DNA of 64,000 nt from an uncultured Castellaniella sp. (GCF_937988725.1 NZ_CALKHS010000001.1:1-64000), one strand, 5' to 3'. Positions 19,341 to 27,180 are shown, counted from the stretch's first letter. Translations and numbers: made by a program. The notes: generated by a model from the sequence alone, not told the origin.

Positions 19341-20050
19341 GCGAAAATCTGCTGAAGGTCGAGGACCTCGTGTCCGGCTATGGGCGCAGCCAGGTGCTGT
19401 ACGGCATGCATCTGCAGATCGATGCGGGGCAATGCGTGACCTTGCTGGGCCGCAACGGCATGGGCAAGACCACGACCGTCAAGAACATCATGGGCATGCA
19501 TCCGGCCTGGCAGGGCCAGGTGCGGTTCAAGGGCTTCGGCATCCAGAATCTGCCCAGCTACCGGGTGGCGCAGCGCGGCATCGGCCTGGTTCCGGAAGGC
19601 CGGCAGATCTTCCCCAACCTGTCGGTGGAGGAAAACCTGGTGGCGACGGCGGCCGACCGCCACAAGAAACGCAATCCCTGGACCTTGCAGCGCATCTATG
19701 AACTGTTCCCGCGCCTGCGGGAACGCGCCGGCAATTTCGGCAATCAGCTATCGGGCGGCGAGCAACAGATGCTGGCGATCAGCCGGGCTCTGATGACCAA
19801 TCCCGAACTGCTGATTCTGGACGAAGCCACGGAAGGCCTGTCTCCCCTGGTGCGCCAGGAAATCTGGGCGGCGCTGGCGCTGCTGCGCCGCGAAGGCATG
19901 GCGATTCTGGTGATCGACAAGAACCTGGCGCCGCTGCTGCAACTGGCGGACCGCCACTATATCGTGGAAAAGGGCCGGATCGTCTGGGATGGCGATTCGG
20001 ACGCCCTGAAGGCCGATGCGGGCGCCCGGCAGAAATACCTGGGGGCCTGA
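19337..20050 (+). CDS. livF: ABC importer ATPase, LivF type
   Basis: This 237-aa ATPase has Walker A GRNGMGKTT, signature LSGGEQQMLAISRAL and Walker B LILDEATEGLSP, the standard LivF set. It is the last gene of the nba-liv transcription unit; tandem GC-rich repeats lie about 57 bp beyond its stop, before the convergent allA copy. Confidence 0.93.
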   Translation: MSENLLKVEDLVSGYGRSQVLYGMHLQIDAGQCVTLLGRNGMGKTTTVKNIMGMHPAWQGQVRFKGFGIQNLPSYRVAQRGIGLVPEGRQIFPNLSVEENLVATAADRHKKRNPWTLQRIYELFPRLRERAGNFGNQLSGGEQQMLAISRALMTNPELLILDEATEGLSPLVRQEIWAALALLRREGMAILVIDKNLAPLLQLADRHYIVEKGRIVWDGDSDALKADAGARQKYLGA

Positions 20051-20106
20051 CGCTGGGTAATTGTCCCAGCCTGCGCTTGGTGAATCCGTGCAGCATGCAG
20101 GCAGCG

Positions 20107-20285
20107 CAGCGTGGGGGCAAAGCTTTTGCCGCCGAGCCGCCCCAAGGCAAAAGGGCCCCCTTGGGGGGCAGCAAGCGGCCGCAGGCTGCGCAGCGTGGGG
20201 GAAAAGCTTTTGCCGCCGGGCCGCCCCAAGGCAAAAGAGCCCCCTTGGGGGGCAGCAAGCGGCCGCAGGCTGCGCAGCGTGGGGG
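20107..20285. repeat. Tandem 84-bp GC-rich repeats between livF and allA
   Basis: There are two full 84-bp units (20107-20190 and 20191-20274) and the start of a third (20275-20285). Each begins CAGCGTGGGGG and contains AAAGCTTTTGCCGCC, CCCCAAGGCAAAAG and the hairpin CCCCCTTGGGGGG. The units differ at only a few positions. The core is shared with the pyk-end repeats at 1-133. This is the only content of the 246-bp gap between two convergent genes, consistent with a REP-like element or bidirectional terminator. Confidence 0.85.
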
Positions 20286-20296
20286 CAATAATACTT

Positions 20297-20786
20297 TCAG
20301 CCCAGTTCGGGGATGATGCTGGGGGCTTCCATCTGCACGACGTCGCAGTTGTCGCCCGGGCCGGCGCGGTCGACGATCAGGAAGTCGGACACGGCGTCCA
20401 GGCCCAGCAGGGGGTGGTGCCAGACGCCGCGGGCGTAGTTCACGCCCTGTTCGCCGGTGCACAGGAAGACGCGCAGATCGTCCACCGTGGGGGTGGATTC
20501 GGCCCTGGCCACCACGACCAGGTAGGGGCGCCCGGACAGCGGGATGAAGGCCTGGCTGGCCTTGGGGTGGCGTTCCATCATGGTGACGGTGAACGGCAGG
20601 GAGCGCGGCAGGCCCCGGAAGATCGACACGATGGCGCGGCCATCGGGGCCCGGATCGACATGGGCCAGGTCGTGATAGCGTTCGGTGTTGCCTTCGTTGA
20701 TGGTGAAGTGCTTGACGGTATCGTCGGCCTGGATCACGTCGCCGAACGGCGCGAAGGCTTCGCGGGTCAGCGGCTCGATGGTCAGG
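20297..20786. repeat. 490-bp direct repeat, left copy (allA)
   Basis: Read by eye, all 490 bp are identical to 25039-25528 in the same orientation, offset 4742 bp. Identity begins exactly at the allA stop codon and ends seven codons into the gene; the bases immediately outside differ at both ends. Confidence 0.93.
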
Positions 20787-20803
20787 GTTGTGGAATTAGG
20801 CAT
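20297..20803 (-). CDS. allA: Ureidoglycolate lyase, copy 1
   Basis: This 168-aa enzyme splits (S)-ureidoglycolate into glyoxylate and urea. It has EPLTREAFAPFGDVIQ near the start, the TINEGNTERYHDLA segment and the ARGVWHHPLLGL cupin-like core. From about residue 7 to the stop it is identical to copy 2 at 25039-25551, at DNA level as well; only the N-terminal residues differ (MPNSTTLTIE). The start at 20803 matches the family better than an upstream ATG at 20830. It lies 105 bp after the deaminase gene and appears to be the last gene of the symporter operon. Confidence 0.93.
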   Translation of the reverse strand: MPNSTTLTIEPLTREAFAPFGDVIQADDTVKHFTINEGNTERYHDLAHVDPGPDGRAIVSIFRGLPRSLPFTVTMMERHPKASQAFIPLSGRPYLVVVARAESTPTVDDLRVFLCTGEQGVNYARGVWHHPLLGLDAVSDFLIVDRAGPGDNCDVVQMEAPSIIPELG

Positions 20804-20908
20804 GCTGTCGCGTCGTGTCCTGAAAGTCATGGTGGATGAACGGAGCCCGTCCAGGATATCGGGCCGCGCCCCGTGAAAGCGGCGCGGCCCGGGTGCTTCC
20901 GGCGCTGC

Positions 20909-21397
20909 TTAGTCGTCCAGCTTCATGGCATCGTTCGGCCCCAGGCCGAAGCGCTGCTTCCAGGCTTCGAAGACAGGCCGGTTTTCGGGCAGGGGCATGT
21001 GCTCGATGGCGATGCCCTGTTCACCGAAATTCTTCTGCATGCGCGCGTACAGATGTTTGGTGGACCAGCCATAGGGGGCGCCCTCGACGTCGTCGGCGCA
21101 GTAGACGACCCGGCGCACGCCGGCTGCGATCATGGCCGACATGCACATCGCGCAGGGGATTCCGCTGGCGTACATGGTCGTATCCCTGTGGGATGTCGTC
21201 GCGTGGTCGCGGCTGGCGTTGCGCAGCGCCTGGATCTCCGCGTGGGCCGTGGGGTCGTGCGCGATGTAGGTTTCGTTCACGCCTTCGGCCAGCACCTGGC
21301 CGTCCCGGACCAGGACGGCTCCGAAGGGTTCGCCCCCCCGGGTGACGTTTTCCCCGGCGATGCGGATGGCTTGGATGAGATAGTCTTTGTCTTGCAT
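20909..21397 (-). CDS. Nucleoside/guanine-type deaminase (CDA superfamily)
   Basis: This 162-aa zinc deaminase has the zinc and proton-transfer motif HAE (residues 52-54) and PCAMC (81-85). Its overall pattern GGEPFGAVLVRDG and DPTAHAEI resembles the Bacillus GuaD/nucleoside-deaminase group rather than tRNA adenosine deaminase. I chose ATG 21397 (MQDKDYLIQA), preceded by AAGGAA; an upstream ATG at 21445 gives an unlikely extension. It sits between the symporter's small partner gene and allA copy 1, suggesting deamination of an imported purine such as guanine. A second, unrelated guanine deaminase (guaD) is at 41988. Confidence 0.85.
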   Translation of the reverse strand: MQDKDYLIQAIRIAGENVTRGGEPFGAVLVRDGQVLAEGVNETYIAHDPTAHAEIQALRNASRDHATTSHRDTTMYASGIPCAMCMSAMIAAGVRRVVYCADDVEGAPYGWSTKHLYARMQKNFGEQGIAIEHMPLPENRPVFEAWKQRFGLGPNDAMKLDD

Positions 21398-21425
21398 GGT
21401 CTTGATTCCTTTCTGACTTGCCAAA

Positions 21426-21563
21426 TTACCAAAGTTTCTCGGCACGCATTTCTTTCACCAGGATGCCCAGCAGAAATACCAGGGTGAAGCCGACGCCGAT
21501 GATTGATCCGACGACGACGAATGAGAAAATGGATTCGCTGAAATTCAGGACGATTTCGTTCAT
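21426..21563 (-). CDS. Small single-span membrane protein downstream of symporter
   Basis: This 45-aa open frame starts MNEIVLNFSESIFSF. It has one long hydrophobic span (about residues 11-36, FVVVGSIIGVGFTLVFLLGI in part) and a charged C-terminal tail KEMRAEKLW. It lies 19 bp after the symporter stop and 28 bp before the deaminase start, on the same strand. A purine-rich AGCTC precedes the start only weakly. Tiny one-span proteins next to sodium:solute symporters are known as presumed accessory subunits; function here is inferred. Confidence 0.7.
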   Translation of the reverse strand: MNEIVLNFSESIFSFVVVGSIIGVGFTLVFLLGILVKEMRAEKLW

Positions 21564-21582
21564 GATGAGCTCCGGTCAGGCA

Positions 21583-23022
21583 TCAGGCGGACGGCGCATC
21601 ATGGGAGAGATGCTGCCATTGAAAGTGGCGGTTGGGCTGCAGCCGGGTCAGGACGAAGACGACCAGTCCCGAGGACACGGCCGAGAAGATGGCCGCTGCG
21701 TAGGGCGATATCCAGAAGTAGGCGGCCAATCCGGTGACGAGGCCCGCCAGCATCGCCCAGAAAGCGGATGACAGGTTGGTTTCCTGCGTGTAGATCCCGA
21801 ACACGATGGGCCAGATCATGGAGGCCACGGCGGGGCCGGTCAGCAGCAGGACCAGGTACATGGAGTCGTAGGGATTCCAGGCGGCCGCCGCGGTGATGAC
21901 GGCCAGCGCCACGATGGCATAGCGCACGTATCGCTGCAGGGTGATGTCGTCCACATTCGGATTGATCACGCCGCGATAGATGTCGTTCACGATCAGGCCT
22001 GCGGCCCCCGTCAGCAGCGAGCTGACGGTCGATGCCAGGGCGGCGTAAATGATGACCAGCACGAGCACGGCCCCGCTGACGCCCATGATCTTGGACACCA
22101 CGATGGGGAAGATCATGTTCACCTGGGGAATCTCGTACTGCTGGCTGATGGCGATGAAGGCCAGCGAGCCTGCCACGACGGGCACGGCGAACCAGATCAG
22201 GCCGGCGAGTGTGAAAGAGCGGGCGGCGGTTTCTTCGCTGGACGCATAGACCCGTTGCCACCAGATGTTGCTGTGGAAGATCTCGCCGCATCCAAACAGG
22301 AAGTTGCTGCCCAGGAACATCAGGCCGGCGGCCGTCAGGACGTTCAGGGTGGTGGGGCGGATTTCCGCGGCGCCCATGTAGATGTCGGTCAGGTCGAAGT
22401 GCCAGTAGGACCAGGCGGCGACGCAAAACAGGGTGCCCAGGATCATCAGGCTGAGCATGAAGTCCGTGGCGAGGATGGCTTTCAGCCCGCCTTTAAGCGT
22501 GTAGAAGGTGCAGACCGCCATGATGGTCAGCATGCCGATCTTGTAGTTGAGGCCGGACAGGGCTTGCAGCAGGATGCCGCCGGCCATGGCCTGCGTGACC
22601 AGGAATCCCAGGAAATAGTAGACCGCGAGGATCAGATAGAGCTTCCAGGCCAGGCTGCCGTAGCGGCGCCGGATGAATTCCCCGCTGGAATAGCCCTGGG
22701 GCATGAGCCGTTTGATGCGTCGGGCAAGCGGGGCGAAGAGCGCGAGCGACAGCCCCATGGTGCTGATGGCCAGGGATCCGATGAGGCCCACGTTGTAGGC
22801 CAGTTCGGGCGCCGCCATGGTCGTGTTGCCGGTGATCCAGGCGGCGACCAGGGTGGCCGTGCCGAGCGCCAGGCCGACGTTGCGGCCCGCGAACAGGAAG
22901 TCATTGGCGCTTTTGACGTGGCGCTTGCTGACGTAGTAGCCAAAGCCCAGGATCAGCACGGACATGAGGCCGATCACCAGCAGTGCGGCTTGCGGCGAGA
23001 TGAAGGTCAGGGATGCTTCCAT
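21583..23022 (-). CDS. Sodium:solute symporter (SSS/SLC5 family)
   Basis: This 479-aa integral membrane transporter has 12-13 hydrophobic segments. Family landmarks are NDFLFAGRNVGLALGTATL (about residues 39-57), WITGNTTMAAPE, and the region around ALASTVSSLLTGAAGL, where the Na2-site Ser residues lie. The closest types transport urea, purines, proline or organic acids. Flanking ureide and purine genes make a ureide or purine base the likeliest substrate (inference). It is transcribed with the two tiny membrane proteins on either side, away from the GntR regulator. Confidence 0.88.
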   Translation of the reverse strand: MEASLTFISPQAALLVIGLMSVLILGFGYYVSKRHVKSANDFLFAGRNVGLALGTATLVAAWITGNTTMAAPELAYNVGLIGSLAISTMGLSLALFAPLARRIKRLMPQGYSSGEFIRRRYGSLAWKLYLILAVYYFLGFLVTQAMAGGILLQALSGLNYKIGMLTIMAVCTFYTLKGGLKAILATDFMLSLMILGTLFCVAAWSYWHFDLTDIYMGAAEIRPTTLNVLTAAGLMFLGSNFLFGCGEIFHSNIWWQRVYASSEETAARSFTLAGLIWFAVPVVAGSLAFIAISQQYEIPQVNMIFPIVVSKIMGVSGAVLVLVIIYAALASTVSSLLTGAAGLIVNDIYRGVINPNVDDITLQRYVRYAIVALAVITAAAAWNPYDSMYLVLLLTGPAVASMIWPIVFGIYTQETNLSSAFWAMLAGLVTGLAAYFWISPYAAAIFSAVSSGLVVFVLTRLQPNRHFQWQHLSHDAPSA

Positions 23023-23024
23023 GA

Positions 23025-23153
23025 TCAGTTCCCGGATTTGGCCTGCTCTTCACGTTTGAAGCGCATGCTGTTGATGAAGATGTAGGCCACCAGCAGGATC
23101 GAGGTGATGGTTCCCATTGCAAAAATCAGTACGGCAAGGCTGTATTCGGTCAT
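23025..23153 (-). CDS. Small single-span membrane protein upstream of symporter
   Basis: This 42-aa frame starts MTEYSLAVLIFAMGTITSI. It has one hydrophobic span (about residues 5-28) followed by a basic tail (NSMRFKREEQAKSGN). GGAGAGA lies just before its ATG, and its stop is 2 nt from the symporter ATG, so the two are almost certainly co-translated. It is the first gene of this operon. No family is recognised with certainty; a role in assembling or regulating the symporter is proposed. Confidence 0.72.
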   Translation of the reverse strand: MTEYSLAVLIFAMGTITSILLVAYIFINSMRFKREEQAKSGN

Positions 23154-23217
23154 GGCAGTCTCTCCTTCCCCATGTATGTATCCGATTGTTCGTCAAATCA
23201 AGGCGCTTCTTGGACAC

Positions 23218-23234
23218 CATTGTTGTATACAATG
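23218..23234. promoter_or_regulatory. Candidate GntR-FCD operator 1 (CATTGT-N5-ACAATG)
   Basis: A 17-bp exact inverted repeat, with an overlapping exact palindrome TTGTATACAA (23223-23232), lies 65 bp upstream of the minus-strand symporter operon. GntR/FCD regulators often bind sites of the type TTGTATACAA. Confidence 0.55.
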
Positions 23235-23281
23235 ATTGTGCATAAGGATATGATGCCGAAAAACATGTAGGAATTATCGTT

Positions 23282-23324
23282 AACCCTATTAGGGTTTTGG
23301 TCATATCCTATGTCCACTAGGGTT
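23282..23324. promoter_or_regulatory. Palindrome and repeat near the GntR gene
   Basis: An exact 15-bp palindrome AACCCTA-T-TAGGGTT (23282-23296) is followed by another TAGGGTT at 23318-23324, 28 bp on and 68 bp before the GntR start. It is a candidate second operator or a separate regulator's site. Confidence 0.45.
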
Positions 23325-23391
23325 GAGGTTAAGATATAGCAAGAAATTCAATCCATTTTGGATGCAAATAATTCATTAAATTGGACACACC

Positions 23392-24189
23392 ATGAGTCAA
23401 TTTTTTGATGAGCCTGACGAGGACCTATACGCCGAGGGCGGCCGCAGGACCAAGGACGAGGCGGTTTTCCGGCATTTGTATGCCGCCATCGTCGGTCAAC
23501 ACCTGGAGCCCGGCATCAAGCTGCCTGAAGACACTCTGGCGGAGGCCTATGGCGTCAGCCGCACCAGCATTCGCAAGGCCTTGCAGAAACTGGCGCACAA
23601 GGGGCTTGTGGACGTCAGGGTCAATCATGGGGCGAGCGTGGCGCAGCCGACGCTGAAGGACGCCAGGGATCTGTTCGCTTCTCGCCGGATACTGGAATGC
23701 GGCGTCATCGAGCTGGTGGCCGGCCGGGCCACGCCCGAGCAGCTGCTGCAGCTCGAAGAACTGGTGGATCAGGAAACCGAGGCGACCGGGCAGGGCGACT
23801 GGCGCCAGGCGATCTACCTGTCCGGCCAATTCCACCTGGCCCTGGCGAGGCTGGCCGACAACGAGATCATCAGCGGCTACCTGGCCGATCTGGTGGCGCG
23901 CACATCCCTGGTCATTGCCACCTTCGGGTCGCCGCAATTCCATTGCGGGTGCCCTCCCAGCCGCCATATCCACATCGAGGTCCTGTCCTTGCTGCGCCGG
24001 GGCGAGGCGTCGGCGGCGCGCGAGTGGATGGATGCCCACCTCAAGGCGGTCGAACATAGCGTGGTGCAGGAAAAGCACTCGGACACTTCCTTCGACCTCA
24101 AGGCCATATTGAGCCAGGTCGATCCAGATGGCTACAGGTCCCTGACTCAAAAGGAACCTTTGGCGGCAGACAAGAAACGGAGAAAATGA
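23392..24189 (+). CDS. GntR-family regulator with FCD domain
   Basis: This 265-aa FadR-type repressor has an N-terminal winged helix (about residues 20-85; KLPEDTLAEAYGVSRTSIRKAL) and an all-helical FCD effector domain. The FCD metal ligands look intact: His in QFHLALARLADN, and His residues in the SRHIHIEV and MDAHLKAVE segments. It is divergent from the symporter operon and directly abuts the racemase gene. It likely regulates both units in response to a ureide or related acid (inference). Confidence 0.9.
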   Translation: MSQFFDEPDEDLYAEGGRRTKDEAVFRHLYAAIVGQHLEPGIKLPEDTLAEAYGVSRTSIRKALQKLAHKGLVDVRVNHGASVAQPTLKDARDLFASRRILECGVIELVAGRATPEQLLQLEELVDQETEATGQGDWRQAIYLSGQFHLALARLADNEIISGYLADLVARTSLVIATFGSPQFHCGCPPSRHIHIEVLSLLRRGEASAAREWMDAHLKAVEHSVVQEKHSDTSFDLKAILSQVDPDGYRSLTQKEPLAADKKRRK

Positions 24190-24933
24190 ATGCAGATTCG
24201 CTTGATCAACCCGAATACCACGGCGGGCATGACTCAAAAGATCGGCCAGGTGGCGGCGGAACTGGCGTCGCCCGGAACGGAAATCAGTGTCAGCAATCCC
24301 GACAGCGGGCCTGTCTCCATCGAGTCGCACTTCGATGATGTGTTCGGCGCCGTGGGGGTGCTGGAAGAGATCCGGAACGCCGAACTGGCAGGCGGCGCCG
24401 ATGCCTACATCATCGCCTGCTTTGGCGACCCCGGGTTGCTGGCTGCGCGCGAGATGACCCGGGCGCCCGTCTTGGGGATCGCCGAAGCCGCGTTTCACGT
24501 GGCCAGCCTGATCAGCACGCGGTTCTCGGTCGTCACGACGCTGGGGCGCACCTGCGTCATCGCGGAGCACCTGTTGGCGCAATATGGCTTGGGCGCGCGC
24601 TGCAAGCGCATCCGCGCAGCGGAAATTCCCGTGCTGGACCTGGAGGAATCCCCGGGGCGCGCCCTGGAAATGATCATTGACGAGAGCATCAAAGCCAAGC
24701 GGGAGGACGGGATCGGTGCGATCGTGCTGGGGTGCGGAGGGATGGCGGACTTGACCGCCCAGATCAGCGAGGCCGTCGGCTTGCCCGTGGTCGAAGGCGT
24801 TTCGGCCGCGGTCAAGCTGGCCGAGGCGCTGGTCGGGCTGGGAGCCCAGACGAGCAAGCACGGCGATCTCGACTTTCCGATCAAGAAGCCGTTCCTGGGC
24901 AGGTTCGATTACCTGTCCCAGGGGGTCGCCTGA
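24190..24933 (+). CDS. Asp/Glu/hydantoin racemase family, probable allantoin or hydantoin racemase
   Basis: This 247-aa cofactor-independent racemase of the HyuE/HpxA type starts with IRLINPNTT, the family hallmark. The two catalytic cysteines are present at Cys77 (IIACFGDPG) and Cys182 (VLGCGGMADL), matching Cys76/Cys181 of hydantoin racemase. It begins immediately after the GntR stop. Near allA and uraD its substrate may be allantoin; a 5-substituted hydantoin is the alternative. Enzyme class is firm, substrate inferred. Confidence 0.87.
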   Translation: MQIRLINPNTTAGMTQKIGQVAAELASPGTEISVSNPDSGPVSIESHFDDVFGAVGVLEEIRNAELAGGADAYIIACFGDPGLLAAREMTRAPVLGIAEAAFHVASLISTRFSVVTTLGRTCVIAEHLLAQYGLGARCKRIRAAEIPVLDLEESPGRALEMIIDESIKAKREDGIGAIVLGCGGMADLTAQISEAVGLPVVEGVSAAVKLAEALVGLGAQTSKHGDLDFPIKKPFLGRFDYLSQGVA

Positions 24934-24992
24934 CCGGGCGAGCGATGCGCCTCGCCGTCGTCGACGGCTGGGCGCGCGGGCCCGAAAAGCAT

Positions 24993-25016
24993 CAGGGCCG
25001 CCCTCGGGCGGCCCTG
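24993..25016. terminator. Hairpin between racemase and allA copy 2
   Basis: CAGGGCCGCCC (24993-25003) and GGGCGGCCCTG (25006-25016) form an 11-bp exact stem with a TC loop, between two convergent genes. No T-run follows, but stem strength and position suggest a bidirectional terminator. Confidence 0.65.
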
Positions 25017-25038
25017 CGCATGATGCGCGCGGTGCGCG

Positions 25039-25528
25039 TCAGCCCAGTTCGGGGATGATGCTGGGGGCTTCCATCTGCACGACGTCGCAGTTGTCGCCCG
25101 GGCCGGCGCGGTCGACGATCAGGAAGTCGGACACGGCGTCCAGGCCCAGCAGGGGGTGGTGCCAGACGCCGCGGGCGTAGTTCACGCCCTGTTCGCCGGT
25201 GCACAGGAAGACGCGCAGATCGTCCACCGTGGGGGTGGATTCGGCCCTGGCCACCACGACCAGGTAGGGGCGCCCGGACAGCGGGATGAAGGCCTGGCTG
25301 GCCTTGGGGTGGCGTTCCATCATGGTGACGGTGAACGGCAGGGAGCGCGGCAGGCCCCGGAAGATCGACACGATGGCGCGGCCATCGGGGCCCGGATCGA
25401 CATGGGCCAGGTCGTGATAGCGTTCGGTGTTGCCTTCGTTGATGGTGAAGTGCTTGACGGTATCGTCGGCCTGGATCACGTCGCCGAACGGCGCGAAGGC
25501 TTCGCGGGTCAGCGGCTCGATGGTCAGG
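25039..25528. repeat. 490-bp direct repeat, right copy (allA)
   Basis: Partner of 20297-20786. The two copies enclose about 4.25 kb with the deaminase, symporter, two small proteins, GntR and racemase genes. Recombination between them would delete that segment and leave one allA. Confidence 0.93.
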
Positions 25529-25551
25529 CGGATCGGGGTGATGGTGGTCAT
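25039..25551 (-). CDS. allA: Ureidoglycolate lyase, copy 2 (resident)
   Basis: This 170-aa enzyme catalyses the same reaction as copy 1 and is identical to it apart from the N-terminus (MTTITPIRLTIE here). It lies 15 bp downstream of uraD on the same strand, the arrangement expected for a urate-ureide operon, so this copy is probably the original. It supplies glyoxylate to the gcl pathway and urea. Confidence 0.95.
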   Translation of the reverse strand: MTTITPIRLTIEPLTREAFAPFGDVIQADDTVKHFTINEGNTERYHDLAHVDPGPDGRAIVSIFRGLPRSLPFTVTMMERHPKASQAFIPLSGRPYLVVVARAESTPTVDDLRVFLCTGEQGVNYARGVWHHPLLGLDAVSDFLIVDRAGPGDNCDVVQMEAPSIIPELG

Positions 25552-25566
25552 GGGGGCTCCGTGGGA

Positions 25567-26094
25567 TCAGGCGAACTGCGCATCCAGGCGGAAGCGGGCG
25601 ATCTGTTCGATCTGGTCCAGGCAAGTGGCGAATTCGGCTTCCTGGTCATTGTGCAGCCGTTCTTCGATGGCGTCCATGATCTGGTAGCGGTTGCGGCCCT
25701 TGACGGCGATGACGAAGGGAAAGCCGAAGCGCTCGCGGTAGCGGGCGTTCAGGGCGCGCAGGCGCTGCAGTTCCTCGGCGCTGCATTGGTCCAGGCCGGC
25801 GCCGCGCTGTTCCCCGGTGGACTCGTGGGTCAGCGTGCCTTCGGCGGCTTCCTTGCCGGCCAGTTCCGGGTGGGCCGCGATCAGGGCCAGCTGTTCGGCC
25901 GGATCGGCCTGCCGCACGACGCGCACCATGGCCTGGTGCAGGGCTGCCACGTCGGCGAACGGCCGGGCATTCCAGGCGCGTTCCGGGATCCAGGGGGAAT
26001 GTTCGAAGATCGCTCCGAGTTTCCGGGAAAATTCGGACTGCGGCAGCGCGGAAAGCTCTTTCAGGGTCATGGTGAATATCGTCAGATGCGTCAT
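25567..26094 (-). CDS. uraD: OHCU decarboxylase
   Basis: This 175-aa protein decarboxylates 2-oxo-4-hydroxy-4-carboxy-5-ureidoimidazoline to (S)-allantoin in urate breakdown. It shows FEHSPWIPERAW, with the catalytic-type His, AAHPELAGKEA and the closing motif RYRERFGFPFVIAVKG. ATG 26070 (MTLKELSALPQ) is an equally plausible start, giving 167 aa; neither has a good ribosome site. It is divergent from a LysR gene. Urate oxidase and HIU hydrolase genes are not in the window. Confidence 0.93.
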   Translation of the reverse strand: MTHLTIFTMTLKELSALPQSEFSRKLGAIFEHSPWIPERAWNARPFADVAALHQAMVRVVRQADPAEQLALIAAHPELAGKEAAEGTLTHESTGEQRGAGLDQCSAEELQRLRALNARYRERFGFPFVIAVKGRNRYQIMDAIEERLHNDQEAEFATCLDQIEQIARFRLDAQFA

Positions 26095-26193
26095 GATGGA
26101 AAGTCTAAGGGGTATCCCGGATCAAAAGAAGGGTGCGGGAACGTATAAGTGGTATAAGCTGGGGCGCATTCCCCGAACAAGGAACCCATCTCG

Positions 26194-27129
26194 ATGGCTA
26201 CACGACGCAGCAATGCCATGCTGGACACCTATCTGCTGAAGGTCTTTTGCATCTTGATGGCCGAACGCAGCGTGTCGCGCACCGCCCTGAAACTGAATCA
26301 GTCGCAGCCCGCGATCAGCGTGGCGCTGAAGAACCTGCGGCTCATCTTCCAGGATCCGCTGCTGGTGCGTGAAAAAGGCGGCATGGTGCCTACGGATCGG
26401 GCGCTGGCGATTCTGGATCACGCCAAGTCGGCCCTGGAATCCATCGACACGATGCTGGAAACCGGGGAAGATTTCGACCCGTCCAGCAGCCGGCAGGTGT
26501 TTCGCATCGGTTCGCCCGATTACATGGCCCCGGCGTTCGCCGCGTCGGCCGTGGCCCGGTTCCGCCGCGAAGCGCCCCATGCGCGGCTGGTGCTGCATGC
26601 CCTGGGTCCGGATTTCGATTTCGAGCGGTCCCTGGCCGAAGGCGACCTGGACGTGGTGATCGGCAACTGGCCCGAGCCGCCCGACCGCATGCACCTGTCC
26701 GTGCTGCTGGAAGACCAGATCGTGTGCCTGATGTCGGCCGATCATCCGCTGGCCTCTCGACGGCTGACCCTGGATGATTTCCGCCGGGTCCAGCACATCG
26801 TGCCCACGCCGTACTCCATGACGCAGCGCGGGATGATCGACACGGTGCTGACGTCCCTGCGCGTCCAGCGCGAGGAATGCGTCGAAGTCCAGTCCTTCAT
26901 GCTGGCGCCGTATCTGCTGCCTGGCACGGACCTGGTCTTCACCACGACCCGGCACTTCGCCCGCTACTACGCGGGCCTGCTGCCGCTGGTCATCGTGGAA
27001 TCGCCCATCGATTTCCCGCCGATGCGCTTTTATCAGCTGTGGCATGCGCGCAATCATCATGCGCCCTCCCATCAGTGGTTGAGGCATTTGCTGGGGGATT
27101 GCGGCCGGGCCTTGCCGACCCAGCCTTGA
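26194..27129 (+). CDS. LysR-family regulator of ureide genes
   Basis: This 311-aa LysR protein has an N-terminal HTH (RSVSRTALKLNQSQPAISVAL) and an effector domain. It is clearly paralogous to the LysR at 35919-36884: both share GxLDVVIGNWxEPP, a DLVFTTxRxFAxxYA segment and a FPxMRFYxLWH ending. It is divergent from uraD-allA with a 99-bp spacer, so it probably controls ureide breakdown and perhaps the convergent purine permease. Confidence 0.9.
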   Translation: MATRRSNAMLDTYLLKVFCILMAERSVSRTALKLNQSQPAISVALKNLRLIFQDPLLVREKGGMVPTDRALAILDHAKSALESIDTMLETGEDFDPSSSRQVFRIGSPDYMAPAFAASAVARFRREAPHARLVLHALGPDFDFERSLAEGDLDVVIGNWPEPPDRMHLSVLLEDQIVCLMSADHPLASRRLTLDDFRRVQHIVPTPYSMTQRGMIDTVLTSLRVQREECVEVQSFMLAPYLLPGTDLVFTTTRHFARYYAGLLPLVIVESPIDFPPMRFYQLWHARNHHAPSHQWLRHLLGDCGRALPTQP

Positions 27130-27180
27130 CCGACAGCCGGCGGGCCGCGGCGCCCGGGGGCGCGCGACCCGCCTGGGTGC

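Noticed and set aside
20107..20285. Tandem repeats considered as a CRISPR array
   Set aside because: The whole 84-bp unit repeats with no unique spacers, there are only two full units, and no cas genes are present.
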